A stretch of DNA of 64,000 nucleotides from an uncultured Roseobacter sp. (GCF_947495025.1 NZ_CANLXG010000001.1:1364001-1428000); one strand, 5' to 3'. Positions 1 through 10,260 are shown, counted from the stretch's first letter. Notes: a model not told the origin generated them from the letters alone. Numbers and translations are program-made.

Positions 1-2162
1 GCAACGGTCCAGGCAAAATGCTCCATGTTCTTGGAGTTGATGAATACCTCAAACGGCCTGCGGTGCCCGTTCAGCACGATGTCATTCACGGTGATGTAGA
101 GCGCATGCTCACTGTCGGGCCATTTGACTTTATAGGTATTGCCCTCGAGCTCGCTTGGCCGGTCGAGCGGCTCAGACATGTAAATGACGTCGCCATGGGG
201 TTGCTGAGGCTCTGCGTCTGAGGTGGTGATGACTTCGGGGGCGGTTTCGGCATCACCAAACAGGAGCCAGCCGGCAGATACACCGAAGTGCTCAGCTGCT
301 AGTTTTGCTCCTTCTTTGGAAAGATCTTGCATTCCCGTCGTCCAATTCGCGTACCGACTTCTGGCAACACCAAGTTTGTCTGCGGCAGTTTTCTGAGTGT
401 CAAAGCCGGCATTTTCTTGAGCCCATTTCAGCCGTTCTGCTGCGGTTTCAAGAATCGGCTTCTTCTCCTCCGACACACTCAGTACAGACCCCGTCACCGC
501 ATTCGGCCGGTATGTCGTGCAGCCTTTGCAGCCTGTATCCCAGGCCTGCATGTAGACGTCCTTGAAGGCATCAAAGCTGATGTCTTCCGGACAGTTGATC
601 GTCTTGGAAATCGACGAATCCACCCATTTCTGGGCCGCCGCCTGCATCTTCACATGATCTTCGGGTGCGAGAGTCTGTGCGTTCACAAAATATTCCGGCA
701 ATTCGACATCACCGAATTTCTCGCGCCACATCTGCACCGCGTAATCCACCACTTCCTCTTCGGTGCGCGAGCCGTCCTTCTGCAGCACCTTGCGTGTGTA
801 GGCATAGGCAAACACAGGCTCGATCCCCGAAGAGACGTTGCCCGCATAAAGGCTGATGGTCCCGGTGGGCGCGATGGATGTCAGCAGCGCGTTGCGGATA
901 CCATGTTCGCGCACGGCCTCGCGCACATCCTCGTCCATCATCTGCATCGTACCAGAGGCCAGGTATCCTTCTGCGTCAAACAGCGGAAAGGCACCCTTCT
1001 CCTTCGACAGCTGCACCGACGCCAGGTACGCGGCGCGGGCGATCAGGCGCAACCAGCGCCCGGTCTGACGCGCCGCCTCGTCTGATCCGTACCGCAGCCC
1101 GACCATCAGCAGCGCATCCGCCAGCCCGGTCACGCCGAGGCCGATGCGCCGCTTCGCCTGCGCCTCCCGCGCCTGGGCCTCCAGCGGGAACCTTGAGGCG
1201 TCAACGACATTATCCATCATGCGCACAGCCACAGCCACCAGATCTCCGAGCGCTGCCTCATCAAGAGCCGCGCCCTCTTCAAAGGCATCCGTAACCAGCC
1301 GCGCAAGGTTCACCGAGCCCAGCAGGCAGGCGCCATATGGCGGCAGCGGCTGCTCGCCACAGGGGTTTGTCGCAGCAATTGTTTCGCAGTAGCTCAGATT
1401 GTTGGCCGCATTGATCCGGTCGATAAAGATTACCCCCGGCTCTGCATAATCGTACGTCGCCTGCATAATCCTGTTCCACAGGTCCCGCGCCTGCAGCGTG
1501 CGGTAAACCCTGCCGTCGAAAACCAGATCCCACGGACCGTCGGCTTTGACGGCCTCCATGAAAGGATCCGTAATCAGTACTGACATGTTGAACATACGCA
1601 GCCGCGCCGGGTCGGATTTCGCGGCGATGAAGTCCTCGACGTCCGGGTGATCACACCGCATCGTGGCCATCATCGCACCGCGACGGGACCCCGCCGACAT
1701 AATCGTGCGGCACATGGCATCCCAGACGTCCATAAAGGAGAGCGGGCCAGAGGCATCCGCCGCCACACCGCGCACATCAGCACCCCGGGGCCGGATCGTG
1801 GAAAAGTCATACCCGATGCCGCCGCCTTGCTGCATGGTCAGCGCCGCCTCTTTGAGCATGTCGAAAATACCGCCCATGCTGTCGGGGACTGTGCCCATGA
1901 CAAAGCAGTTGAACAGCGTCACTGACCGCGCCGTGCCCGCCCCCGCGGTAATCCGGCCTGCAGGCAGGTATTTAAAGTCCTCCAGCGCCGCGTAGAAGCG
2001 ATCTTCCCACAGCGCAGGTTCTTTTTCGACGCTTGCAAGATCGCGGGCGATACGCCGCCAGGTATCTTCGACGGTTGCGTCCCTGGGCGTGCCGTCTGCT
2101 TCCTTGAAACGATACTTCATGTCCCAGATCTGTTCAGCAATTGGGGCGGCAAAGCGGGTCAT
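1..2162 (-). CDS. nrdJ: Class II (adenosylcobalamin-dependent) ribonucleotide reductase, 3' end cut by window edge, with inserted HTH-like domain
   Basis: Reduces ribonucleotides to deoxyribonucleotides with a B12 radical, independent of oxygen. About 720 residues are visible from ATG 2162; the frame is open to base 1, so the C-terminus is missing. Active-site signatures are present: Cys86 in FNCFVMG, and NPCGE at 266-270, which holds the catalytic Asn, Cys and Glu. TGCKGCTTYRP lies near 538-548, and a C-terminal TSCPD-like segment ends in NSKNMEHFAWTV. Odd feature: residues about 576-637 (bases about 252-437) read as a Cro/CI-type helix-turn-helix (AADKLGVARSRYANW, then HFGVSAGWLLFGD). It sits in the linker that in relatives is, as I recall it, a short low-complexity stretch. 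An in-frame ATG at 2170 is followed by a stop after two codons, so 2162 is the start. Confidence 0.93.
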   Translation of the reverse strand, partial: MTRFAAPIAEQIWDMKYRFKEADGTPRDATVEDTWRRIARDLASVEKEPALWEDRFYAALEDFKYLPAGRITAGAGTARSVTLFNCFVMGTVPDSMGGIFDMLKEAALTMQQGGGIGYDFSTIRPRGADVRGVAADASGPLSFMDVWDAMCRTIMSAGSRRGAMMATMRCDHPDVEDFIAAKSDPARLRMFNMSVLITDPFMEAVKADGPWDLVFDGRVYRTLQARDLWNRIMQATYDYAEPGVIFIDRINAANNLSYCETIAATNPCGEQPLPPYGACLLGSVNLARLVTDAFEEGAALDEAALGDLVAVAVRMMDNVVDASRFPLEAQAREAQAKRRIGLGVTGLADALLMVGLRYGSDEAARQTGRWLRLIARAAYLASVQLSKEKGAFPLFDAEGYLASGTMQMMDEDVREAVREHGIRNALLTSIAPTGTISLYAGNVSSGIEPVFAYAYTRKVLQKDGSRTEEEVVDYAVQMWREKFGDVELPEYFVNAQTLAPEDHVKMQAAAQKWVDSSISKTINCPEDISFDAFKDVYMQAWDTGCKGCTTYRPNAVTGSVLSVSEEKKPILETAAERLKWAQENAGFDTQKTAADKLGVARSRYANWTTGMQDLSKEGAKLAAEHFGVSAGWLLFGDAETAPEVITTSDAEPQQPHGDVIYMSEPLDRPSELEGNTYKVKWPDSEHALYITVNDIVLNGHRRPFEVFINSKNMEHFAWTV

Positions 2163-2253
2163 CGGTGCATGTCTCCGGAATGAAAAGAGGAACCGGAAAA
2201 TAACCTGGATTCTCTGCATTTGCCACAAGAACTTGAAGCAGACCCCGACAGCA

Positions 2254-2269
2254 TTACCGTATATAGTGC
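2254..2269. promoter_or_regulatory. Candidate NrdR box upstream of nrdJ
   Basis: The 16-mer TTACCGTATATAGTGC lies about 100 bases upstream of the nrdJ start. It fits the known NrdR consensus acaCwAtATaTwGtgt at most core positions (C at 4, the TATA centre, TAGTG at the end). NrdR represses ribonucleotide reductase genes when ATP/dATP is bound. I see only one clear box where pairs are common, so this is a moderate call. Confidence 0.45.
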
Positions 2270-2307
2270 TGACTAAGGGATTCTGTGCGTAACACCGTGG
2301 GTAAGCT

Positions 2308-2739
2308 GTGGATAAATCTGTTCATCTGATCAAACTTTCCGTCGGGACGGAAAATGTGGAGGGTCTTGCCGCCTGGCAGGCCACGAAACGCGCGCAGGCT
2401 CCCGATGGGCTTCCCCGTCACGTTACCCGGATGTGGCCCCGGCGCGAGGCCGAGATTCTCAATGGCGGGTCAATCTACTGGGTTATCAAAGGGGTTATTC
2501 AGTGCCGCCAGCAGATTGACCGGCTGGACGAATATATCGGACAGGACGGAATTCGGCGTTGCGCCATTGTTCTGCAGCCCGAACTGATCCGAACGCAGAC
2601 CAGCCTGCGCCGACCTTTTCAGGGCTGGCGGTACCTCGTGCCTGCCGACGCGCCGCCTGACCTGCCGGAAGGTCGCGCCAGTGAGGATCCCCTGCCCGTA
2701 GAACTCAACCGTGCACTGGCCGAAATCGGCGTTCTCTGA
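2308..2739 (+). CDS. DUF1489 family protein
   Basis: Uncharacterised alphaproteobacterial protein of 143 residues, the usual size for DUF1489. It opens with VHLIKLSVGTENVEGLAAWQ and contains PRHVTRMWPRR and a GWRYL motif near the C-terminus, all typical of the family. The start is a GTG at 2308; no ATG gives a full-length protein. It is divergent from nrdJ and shares a 145-base promoter region with it. No biochemical function is known to me. Confidence 0.85.
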   Translation: MDKSVHLIKLSVGTENVEGLAAWQATKRAQAPDGLPRHVTRMWPRREAEILNGGSIYWVIKGVIQCRQQIDRLDEYIGQDGIRRCAIVLQPELIRTQTSLRRPFQGWRYLVPADAPPDLPEGRASEDPLPVELNRALAEIGVL

Positions 2740-2864
2740 GCAGTCGCGCAGCGGCGCGCGTGATGACCGCAACTGAAAAAGCCGGCACTGCGGCCAGGCT
2801 GGCACATCTCAGAACCGCTCACGCCCGGTTGCGGTGCTTTTTGACCTGTGACCCGTTGGTTTTC

Positions 2865-3557
2865 TCAGGTTTCAAGTTTCTCAAGCAGTCCTGCAATGAC
2901 CCGGCGGTCTGTATCTGACGCATTGGCCGTTCTGCTCCGCCAGAGCGTGGCCTGGCTGCGCAGAACAGGTCCATCACTCAGAATTTTCAGGTGATTGGCG
3001 CGCAGCGTTTCGCCGCTCGACGTTATGTCCGCAATGGCTTCGGCAGTCTCATTGGCAACCGTTCCTTCAGTTGCGCCCTGGCTGTCGACCAGCGCATAAT
3101 CCGCAACACCACCGTGCCGCAGATGCTCGCGTACCAGCCTGTGATACTTGGTCGCGATCCGCAGGCGCATGCCGTGTCGTTCGCGGAACGCCGCGGCAAC
3201 GGCATCCAGATCATCAAGCGTATCGACGTCGACCCAGGCTTTCGGGACGGCCAGGACCAGATCGGCAAAACCAAATCCAAGTTCCCTCACAGGCGCTACC
3301 TGATGCTCCCACAGCGGCAGTTTTTCCTGAATAAGGTCGGTGCCTGTCACGCCAAAATGGATGCGCCCTGCAGCCAGTTCGCGTGGAATTTCACCCGCAG
3401 AAAGCAGCACCAGCGATACGCCTTCGATCCCTTCAACCATCCCTGCGTATTCGCGGTCCGAACCGCTGCGCGACAGGGTCACGCCACGTGCCGCGAACCA
3501 GTCAAAGGTCTTTTCCATCAGCCGCCCCTTGGAGGGTACACCCAGCCGCACAGTCAT
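2865..3557 (-). CDS. hisG: ATP phosphoribosyltransferase, short form
   Basis: First step of histidine biosynthesis: condenses ATP with PRPP. At 230 residues this is the short form, which lacks the C-terminal regulatory domain and needs HisZ. It begins [21 protein letters not shown] and contains the periplasmic-binding-like core with GVTGTDLIQE. The start codon overlaps the hisZ stop by 4 bases (ATGA), so the two are translationally coupled as the last genes of hisS-hisZ-hisG. Confidence 0.96.
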   Translation of the reverse strand: MTVRLGVPSKGRLMEKTFDWFAARGVTLSRSGSDREYAGMVEGIEGVSLVLLSAGEIPRELAAGRIHFGVTGTDLIQEKLPLWEHQVAPVRELGFGFADLVLAVPKAWVDVDTLDDLDAVAAAFRERHGMRLRIATKYHRLVREHLRHGGVADYALVDSQGATEGTVANETAEAIADITSSGETLRANHLKILSDGPVLRSQATLWRSRTANASDTDRRVIAGLLEKLET

Positions 3558-4636
3558 GACGTCCCCCCGAGTTCCAGCATAAGCCCCGGGCGCAGCACCC
3601 CGCCGACTGCGGGAATTTCCGCGCCGGCTCCCAGCCGGCGGGTCAGTGCATCGTACCGCCCGCCAGAGGCAATCGCCGGAAGGTCGGGCCTGCGGGCACT
3701 GTAGAACCCAAAGACAAACCCGTCGTAGTACTCCATGGATGTTCTTCCAAAGCTCGTCTCAAAGGGCAGAGCGCTCAGATCCACACCACGTTTGTCCAGT
3801 GCTTCGGCGCGCGCCTCCAGTCCGGCGACTGCATCCGTTACCGACGGCAGGTCAACAGCAAGATCGCGCAGGTTTTCGAGGGCAAAGGGAAGTGTTTCGC
3901 GTACGTTCAGCAATGCGTCCAGCAGACCGACTTCCTCAGCACTGATCGGCGCGGTTGCTGCGTCCGCGCGCAGGGCCGCAATACGTGTCTCGATCTCCTG
4001 CTGTGTGCGGCGTCCGGTCAGTGGCGCATCACATGGCGGCGTGTTGCCTGCAACCAGCGCAGCGCGCTCGCGATTCACGCTGATCCTGCCGGAAAAACGG
4101 TCCAGCAGACCGCGGAAGCGGCGCGGCCGCCAGATATGCCGCAACAGCGCCGACTTGCGCGCCTCAGTCGTCTCCAGACCCCGCACCGCCGCGGTCAGCA
4201 GACCGATGTCGCCTGTGGCAGCACGCAGATCCAGTGCAGACAAAGCTTTGGCAATCAGTGCGAAAACCTCTGCATCCGCCGCAGCCGGGTCGCTGCGGTC
4301 AAAGACTTCATAACCGACCTGGATATATTCATTTGCGCGGTCAGTATCGTGCTCCTGTCGGCGGAATACCTCTCCTGAATAGGTATAGCGCGCAGGCTCG
4401 GCTCCGTCAGCCATATGCATCTGCACTACAGGCACCGTGAAATCAGGGCGCAACATCTGCTCACCCCGCAACGCATCCGAGGTCACATAGGCGCGCGCCC
4501 GGATTTCCTCGCCGTAAAGGTCCAGCAGAATGTCGGCAGGCTGCAGAACCGGCGTCTCCACCGTGACCGCGCCAGCCTCCTCGAACCCGGCGCGCAGCTC
4601 TGCGGCCAGCGCCAGGGTCTCGCGCCGCGATGTCAT
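3554..4636 (-). CDS. hisZ: ATP phosphoribosyltransferase regulatory subunit
   Basis: Catalytically inactive HisRS paralogue that forms a hetero-octamer with short HisG and carries the histidine feedback site. It keeps the class II synthetase fold: [13 protein letters not shown] (motif 2-like), [10 protein letters not shown], and [14 protein letters not shown] near the C-terminus. I start it at [14 protein letters not shown] (4636), which overlaps the hisS stop by 4 bases. An upstream in-frame ATG would only add about 33 non-homologous residues lying inside hisS. The product is 360 residues. Confidence 0.93.
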   Translation of the reverse strand: MTSRRETLALAAELRAGFEEAGAVTVETPVLQPADILLDLYGEEIRARAYVTSDALRGEQMLRPDFTVPVVQMHMADGAEPARYTYSGEVFRRQEHDTDRANEYIQVGYEVFDRSDPAAADAEVFALIAKALSALDLRAATGDIGLLTAAVRGLETTEARKSALLRHIWRPRRFRGLLDRFSGRISVNRERAALVAGNTPPCDAPLTGRRTQQEIETRIAALRADAATAPISAEEVGLLDALLNVRETLPFALENLRDLAVDLPSVTDAVAGLEARAEALDKRGVDLSALPFETSFGRTSMEYYDGFVFGFYSARRPDLPAIASGGRYDALTRRLGAGAEIPAVGGVLRPGLMLELGGTS

Positions 4637-6147
4637 TTTGCGCCCTCGTCCAGACCGTGCGTGTTCAGAATGTCGCGCACTTTCGTCACCAGCTGGTCGC
4701 GCGGCACCTCGAACTGGCTGGGGCGGTCTTTCCATTCCTCCAGCGTCGCACTTTCAGCAATCTTTGCGCCCAGGATCAGGTCCTTGATCTGGATGACACC
4801 GCGGTCTTTCTCGTCGCCGCCCTCGATCACCGCCGCCGGGCTCGCGCGCCGGTCTGCGTATTTCAGCTGGTTGCCGAAGTTCTTGGGGTTGCCCAGATAG
4901 ACCTCTGCCCGGATGCCCGCCTGGCGCAGCTCTGCCACCATCGCCTGATAGTCCGCCATGCGGTCGCGGTCCATCACTGTCACGACCACGGGGCCTGCGG
5001 TGTCGCACTGCATCCGGCCTTTGGCATGCAGCGCCGCCAGCAGGCGGTCGACCCCGATCGACACACCCGTCGCCGGCACGGCCTGGCCGGTGAACCGCTT
5101 GACCAGATCATCATAACGCCCGCCACCGGCCACAGACCCAAAGTTACGCGTACGCCCCTTTTCGTCCTGAATGTCAAAAGTCAGCTCCGCCTCGTAGACA
5201 GGCCCGGTGTAGTACCCGAGACCGCGAACGACAGAAGGATCAATCTCGATCCGGTCCGAACCGTAGTCACCAGCCGCCAGCAGTCCAGCGATTGTTTCCA
5301 GCTCACTCACGCCTTCTGCACCGATGGCCGAACCTTCGACCAGCTCACGCAACCGGGCGACGGTTTCAGCACCCGTTGTGCGTTTCGCGTCCATGAAACC
5401 CATGACCACGTCTGCCTGCGCATCACCAAGGCCCGCCCCGTCCGTAAAGTCCCCACTTTCGTCCTTGCGGCCCTCACCCAGCAGAGCGCGCACGCCGTCT
5501 GGTCCAAGGCGGTCCAGCTTGTCTATGGCGCGCAGCACGATGCCGCGCTCGCGTTCTTTGTCGTCGCCTGCCAGGCCCGCCACTTCAAGCACGCCGTTCA
5601 GCACCTTGCGGTTGTTCACCCGGATCACATAGTCGCCGCGCGGGATGCCGACTTCTTCGAGACAGTCGGCCAGCATCGCGCAGATCTCGGCATCGGCGGC
5701 CACCGACGGTGCACCCACCGTATCCGCATCACACTGATAAAACTGACGAAAGCGACCGGGCCCCGGCTTTTCATTGCGCCAGACCGGGCCCATTGCATAA
5801 CGGCGGTAGGGCGTGGGCAGGTCATTGCGGTGCTGGGCATAGACGCGTGCCAGCGGGGCCGTCAGGTCATAGCGCAGCGCCAGCCAGTCGCCCGGTTTGT
5901 CCGCCTCGGCATCCTCCTGCCAGGCAAAAACCCCTTCGTTCGGGCGGTCCACATCGGGTAGGAATTTGCCCAGCGCCTCGACCGTTTCCACGCCCGAGCT
6001 TTCCAGCGCGTCAAACCCGTACCGATGGTACACACCCGCAATTTTACGCAGCATTTCCGCGCGCTGGGTGACCTCAGCGCCGAAATAATCACGAAAGCCT
6101 TTGGGCGTCTCGGCCCTGGGGCGCGGGGTTTTCTTGGGCTTGGCCAT
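4633..6147 (-). CDS. hisS: Histidine--tRNA ligase
   Basis: Charges tRNA-His. The product has 504 residues, slightly long because of an extended N-terminus ([22 protein letters not shown]) as in alphaproteobacterial HisRS. Visible motifs: [34 protein letters not shown] (motif 2), the histidine-binding [13 protein letters not shown], and [13 protein letters not shown] with [10 protein letters not shown] (motif 3). First gene of the hisS-hisZ-hisG operon; it overlaps hisZ by 4 bases. It is divergent from slyX. Confidence 0.97.
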   Translation of the reverse strand: MAKPKKTPRPRAETPKGFRDYFGAEVTQRAEMLRKIAGVYHRYGFDALESSGVETVEALGKFLPDVDRPNEGVFAWQEDAEADKPGDWLALRYDLTAPLARVYAQHRNDLPTPYRRYAMGPVWRNEKPGPGRFRQFYQCDADTVGAPSVAADAEICAMLADCLEEVGIPRGDYVIRVNNRKVLNGVLEVAGLAGDDKERERGIVLRAIDKLDRLGPDGVRALLGEGRKDESGDFTDGAGLGDAQADVVMGFMDAKRTTGAETVARLRELVEGSAIGAEGVSELETIAGLLAAGDYGSDRIEIDPSVVRGLGYYTGPVYEAELTFDIQDEKGRTRNFGSVAGGGRYDDLVKRFTGQAVPATGVSIGVDRLLAALHAKGRMQCDTAGPVVVTVMDRDRMADYQAMVAELRQAGIRAEVYLGNPKNFGNQLKYADRRASPAAVIEGGDEKDRGVIQIKDLILGAKIAESATLEEWKDRPSQFEVPRDQLVTKVRDILNTHGLDEGAK

Positions 6148-6273
6148 GGGATTCCCTTTGTGCCAGGTGTCGCGCGCGGTCTACCGGATGGTGCTGCGCG
6201 AGACAAGGCATGGGGTACGCCCTCTTCCGGCTCCGTTCCGCCCATGCTAGTGGAGCCATCAGGAGAGCAACGC

Positions 6274-6471
6274 ATGACCCTGAAACTCGAAGAACAGATT
6301 GCCCATCTGACACGCACCGTTGACGAGTTGTCAGAGGTGGTCGCACGTCAGGAAACGGAAATCGCAACGCTCACCCGCCGGGTGCACATGCTGATGCAGC
6401 GCGAAGGCGAACGCGAAGCGCAGTCAACGGGCGGGATCGTCGTGGGCGATGAGCGGCCGCCGCATTACTGA
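6274..6471 (+). CDS. slyX: SlyX family coiled-coil protein
   Basis: Small protein (65 residues) of the SlyX family, whose function is unknown. It begins MTLKLEEQIAHLTRTVDELS and is an amphipathic heptad helix, ending in the family-typical ERPPHY. The ATG at 6274 is preceded by AGGAG at about 6261. It converges on dnaE, with a 37-base gap. Confidence 0.88.
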   Translation: MTLKLEEQIAHLTRTVDELSEVVARQETEIATLTRRVHMLMQREGEREAQSTGGIVVGDERPPHY

Positions 6472-6508
6472 TCTGTTCGCCGGATTCAGACCGGCACGGC
6501 AGAAACCA

Positions 6509-9500
6509 TTACATATCCTCGACTTCCAGCACGCCGTTCAGTGATTTGATCGCGCCTTTGATCTGTGGATTGACGGCAAAATCCTGGCCGAGGGCGACCT
6601 CGACCTCTCCGGGCAGATCAGGGTGCATCAGACACAAATGAACGGGACCGCGTCCGGCGTTGCGCGCCGCTTTTGCAGCACCCTGCAACACGCTGGCAAC
6701 AGCGCTGACTGCGCCCGGGTCCTCGACAAAAACACGCAACCCCATACCACCTGCGTCAGCCACCGCCGCCTCTGCCGGACCCACAGAGCGACCAAGCAGT
6801 TTGAGCTGATCTGCCTCCATCGTGGCCTCGACCGCCACGATGACCTGTGAGCCGGTCTCGAGATACGACCGCGCAGCTTCCAGCGTGTCAGAGAAAAGTG
6901 TGACTTCGTATGCACCGGTCGGATCCGACAGCTGAGCAAAGGCAAATCTGTTGCCTTTGGCAGATTTCCGTTCCTGCCGGCCGGCGACAATCCCGGCGAG
7001 CTTGGCATTCATCGCGCCGCGTTCGCGGACCTTGTCCGTCAGTTCGTCAAGCGTGAGGAAAGGCGCGCCACGGTCGCTGGCGAATTTGCGTTTCAGCGGC
7101 CCCATATAGTCGTCCAGTGGATGACCCGACAGGTAGAACCCGACGGCACGGAATTCCTCGCTCAGCCGTTCGGCGGGCAGCCAGTCGTCAACCGGATGCA
7201 GGCGCGGTTCGGGCAGGTCATCTCCCGCCTCGCCAAAGAGCGACACCTGGTCCGATGCCCTTTGCTCGTGGATGGCGGCCGAGTAACTTACCAGTGCATC
7301 CAGCGCGTCAAAGACACGACGCCGGTTGCTGTCCAGCTGATCAAACGCGCCCGAACGCGCCAGCATCTCGAGAGGCCGCTTGCCCACCCGTTTCAGATCC
7401 ACCCTGCGCGCCAGATCAAACAGCGTGGAAAAGGGTTTGTCTCCACGACCCTCCGTGACCAGTTTCATGGCCTCGATACCGACGTTTTTCAGCGCGCCCA
7501 GCGCATAGACCAGCGCACCATCAACCACTTTGAACGTCGCATCCGACCGGTTCACGCAGGGCGGCACCCAGGGCAGTTCCAGCTGCTTGCGCACCTCTTC
7601 AAAATAGACCGCCAGCTTGTCGGTCAGATGGATATCGCAGTTCATCACCCCTGCCATGAATTCCACCGGGTGATTGGCCTTGAGCCAGGCGGTCTGATAG
7701 CTGACCACCGCATAGGCAGCGGCATGGGATTTGTTGAAGCCGTAGTTGGCGAATTTCTCCAGCAGGTCGAAAACTTCGGTCGCCTTTTTCTTGTCGACCC
7801 CGTTTTCCATCGCGCCCTTTTCGAACTTGGGACGTTCCTTGGCCATTTCCTCGGCGATCTTCTTGCCCATCGCGCGGCGGAGCAGGTCAGCACCCCCAAG
7901 GCTGTAACCCGCCATGACCTGGGCGATCTGCATCACCTGCTCCTGATAGACGATAATACCTTGTGTTTCCTCAAGAATACCATCGATCAGCGGGTGAATG
8001 GATTCCAGCTCGCGCTGGCCGTTCTTGACCTCACAATAGGTCGGAATGTTCTCCATAGGCCCGGGCCGGTAGAGCGCCACAAGCGCCACGATATCCTCGA
8101 TACAGGTGGGTTTCATCCGCTTCAGGGCATCCATCATGCCCGAGCTCTCCACCTGGAAAACCGCAACTGTTTTCGCGCTGGCATAAAGTTTGTAGGACGC
8201 TTCGTCATCCAGCGGGATGGTGGCGATGTCGTCGATCAGGCCTTCGGGCGGCTCAAACAGTTCCGTACCGTCGGCAGTGATGTGCAGGTGCCGCCCGGAT
8301 GCTTTGATCTGGTCCACCGCGTTCTGGATGACGGTCAGGGTTTTCAGACCCAGAAAGTCGAATTTCACCAGACCGGCCTGTTCGACCCATTTCATGTTGA
8401 ACTGGGTCGCAGGCATGTCCGAGCGCGGGTCCTGATAGAGCGGCACCAGACGGTCGAGCGGCCGGTCACCGATCACCACACCGGCGGCGTGGGTCGAGGC
8501 GTTCCTGAGCAACCCCTCGACCTGTTGCCCGTATTCCAGCAGGCGTGCGACGACTTCCTCGTTACGCGCCTCTTCGCGCAGGCGCGGCTCGTCTGCCAGC
8601 GCCTTTTCGATGCTGACGGGCTTTACCCCCTCAACCGGGATCATTTTGGACAAACGATCCACCTGGCCATAAGGCATCTGCAGCACACGCCCGATATCGC
8701 GCACCGCGGCTTTTGACAAAAGCGCACCAAAGGTGATGATCTGTCCCACCTTGTCGCGACCATACTTGTCCTGCACATACCGGATCACCTCTTCGCGCCG
8801 GTCCATGCAAAAGTCGATATCAAAGTCGGGCATCGACACCCGTTCGGGATTCAGAAACCGTTCGAACAGCAGGTTATACCGCAACGGGTCAAGATCCGTG
8901 ATGGTCAGCGCATAGGCAACAAGGGACCCGGCGCCTGATCCCCGGCCAGGCCCCACCGGAATGTCCTCGTCCTTGGCCCATTTGATGAAATCGGCAACGA
9001 TCAGGAAATAGCCCGGGAACCCCATGCCCTCGATAATGCCCAGCTCGAAATCGAGACGTTTTTCGTATTCCTCAACACTCACCGCATGCGGGATGACCGC
9101 CAGGCGGTTTTTGAGTCCTTCGTGGGACTGCCGACGCAGTTCCTCAATTTCGTTGTCGGCAAACTTTGGCAGGATCGGATCACGTCGATATGCCTGAAAG
9201 GCACAGCGCTTTGCGATTTCAACCGTGTTTTCAATGGCCTCTGGCAGATCCGCGAAAAGCGCAACCATCTCGGCCTGGCTTTTGAAGTAGTGCTGAGCGG
9301 TCAGACGCCGGCGCGCGTCCTGCTGGTCTACATAGGCCCCTTCGGCGATGCAGATCAGCGCATCATGTGCCTCGTACATCCCGGCATCGGGGAAATAGAC
9401 GTCATTGGTCGCGACCAGCGGCAGGTCCATCGCGTATGCCATCTCGACAAAGCCGCGCTCCGTCAGGCGCTCGGCTTCAGGCTGACCGTCCTCGCCCGGG

Positions 9501-10033
9501 TGTCGCTGCAGTTCGACATACAGTCTGTCACCGTAGACAGCGCTGAGCCTGTCCATAAGCGCCTGCGCAGCTGGCGTCTGACCTGCCTGCAACAGGCGGC
9601 CCACAGGCCCGTCCGGGCCGCCCGTCAGACAGATCACATCTGCCGCAAAGCTCTCCAGCTCGTCCAGCGTGACCTGTGGCAGCTGCCCGCCCTTGTCCAC
9701 ATAAAGGCAGGTGTTCAGCCGCATCAGATTTTCGTACCCGGTCTCAGACTGCGCCAGCAGAACCAGCGGTGCGGGCTCTGCGGGCCTGTCACCGGGGCGC
9801 GCGGTGATGTAGGTCACGTCGACCTGACACCCGAGGATCGGCTGCACGCCGGCACCGGACATAGCTACCGAGAACTCCAGCGCGGAAAACATGTTGTTTG
9901 TGTCGGTCAGCGCCATCGCCGGCATTTTCTGATCCCGGCAGAGACCGGGCAGTTTTTTCAGCCGCAGCGCGCCCTCCAGCAGCGAATATTCGGAATGCGT
10001 GCGCAGGTGGATGAATCGGGGCTCAGTGTTCAT
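6509..10033 (-). CDS. dnaE: DNA polymerase III alpha subunit
   Basis: Main replicative polymerase, 1174 residues (the E. coli protein has 1160). The N-terminal PHP domain starts FIHLRTHSEYSLLEGAL. The PolC-type palm carries the catalytic aspartates in PDFDIDFCMDRR. GPGRGSGAGSLVAYAL and the finger motif GFNKSHAAAYAVVSYQTAW follow. Near the C-terminus GNRFAFAQLSDPTGAYEV marks the OB fold. Monocistronic on the minus strand. A large open frame opposite it on the plus strand is an antisense shadow. Confidence 0.97.
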   Translation of the reverse strand: MNTEPRFIHLRTHSEYSLLEGALRLKKLPGLCRDQKMPAMALTDTNNMFSALEFSVAMSGAGVQPILGCQVDVTYITARPGDRPAEPAPLVLLAQSETGYENLMRLNTCLYVDKGGQLPQVTLDELESFAADVICLTGGPDGPVGRLLQAGQTPAAQALMDRLSAVYGDRLYVELQRHPGEDGQPEAERLTERGFVEMAYAMDLPLVATNDVYFPDAGMYEAHDALICIAEGAYVDQQDARRRLTAQHYFKSQAEMVALFADLPEAIENTVEIAKRCAFQAYRRDPILPKFADNEIEELRRQSHEGLKNRLAVIPHAVSVEEYEKRLDFELGIIEGMGFPGYFLIVADFIKWAKDEDIPVGPGRGSGAGSLVAYALTITDLDPLRYNLLFERFLNPERVSMPDFDIDFCMDRREEVIRYVQDKYGRDKVGQIITFGALLSKAAVRDIGRVLQMPYGQVDRLSKMIPVEGVKPVSIEKALADEPRLREEARNEEVVARLLEYGQQVEGLLRNASTHAAGVVIGDRPLDRLVPLYQDPRSDMPATQFNMKWVEQAGLVKFDFLGLKTLTVIQNAVDQIKASGRHLHITADGTELFEPPEGLIDDIATIPLDDEASYKLYASAKTVAVFQVESSGMMDALKRMKPTCIEDIVALVALYRPGPMENIPTYCEVKNGQRELESIHPLIDGILEETQGIIVYQEQVMQIAQVMAGYSLGGADLLRRAMGKKIAEEMAKERPKFEKGAMENGVDKKKATEVFDLLEKFANYGFNKSHAAAYAVVSYQTAWLKANHPVEFMAGVMNCDIHLTDKLAVYFEEVRKQLELPWVPPCVNRSDATFKVVDGALVYALGALKNVGIEAMKLVTEGRGDKPFSTLFDLARRVDLKRVGKRPLEMLARSGAFDQLDSNRRRVFDALDALVSYSAAIHEQRASDQVSLFGEAGDDLPEPRLHPVDDWLPAERLSEEFRAVGFYLSGHPLDDYMGPLKRKFASDRGAPFLTLDELTDKVRERGAMNAKLAGIVAGRQERKSAKGNRFAFAQLSDPTGAYEVTLFSDTLEAARSYLETGSQVIVAVEATMEADQLKLLGRSVGPAEAAVADAGGMGLRVFVEDPGAVSAVASVLQGAAKAARNAGRGPVHLCLMHPDLPGEVEVALGQDFAVNPQIKGAIKSLNGVLEVEDM

Positions 10034-10260
10034 ATGCCCAGGCTATGCCAGAGCCACGGAAGCCGCCAGTGCCCGCCGGGACCGGAACGGTGAATTTTTC
10101 ACAGTCCGCCCGTGCCCGCAGTTTTCCCGACAGCTTTTTCCTTGCCAAGCGCCACCGACGCCCGATAGCCTGGGCGACGTTACTGCCCGCCCGTCGTTCT
10201 ACGCCGCATCGAACGACAGGCACACCCGGGGGCTCGTGGTACCGCGGCGGATCTGACTGA
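10034..10260. other. Divergent promoter region dnaE / xdhA
   Basis: This 227-base gap separates dnaE (minus) from the xdh-ABC operon (plus) and must hold both promoters. I see no convincing operator palindrome. The ribosome binding site before the xdhA ATG is weak (GGCGGATCTGACTGA). Confidence 0.4.

Noticed and set aside
4630..5961. A 443-codon plus-strand frame opposite hisS
   Set aside because: Antisense shadow; hisS carries all class II synthetase motifs on the minus strand.
6479..6495. GCCGG-N7-CCGGC hairpin between slyX and dnaE ends
   Set aside because: Only a 5-bp stem with no T tract on either side, so not called a terminator.
7121..8716. A 531-codon plus-strand open frame opposite dnaE
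   Set aside because: Antisense shadow of the polymerase gene; composition is His/Arg/Gln-rich and no motif is seen.
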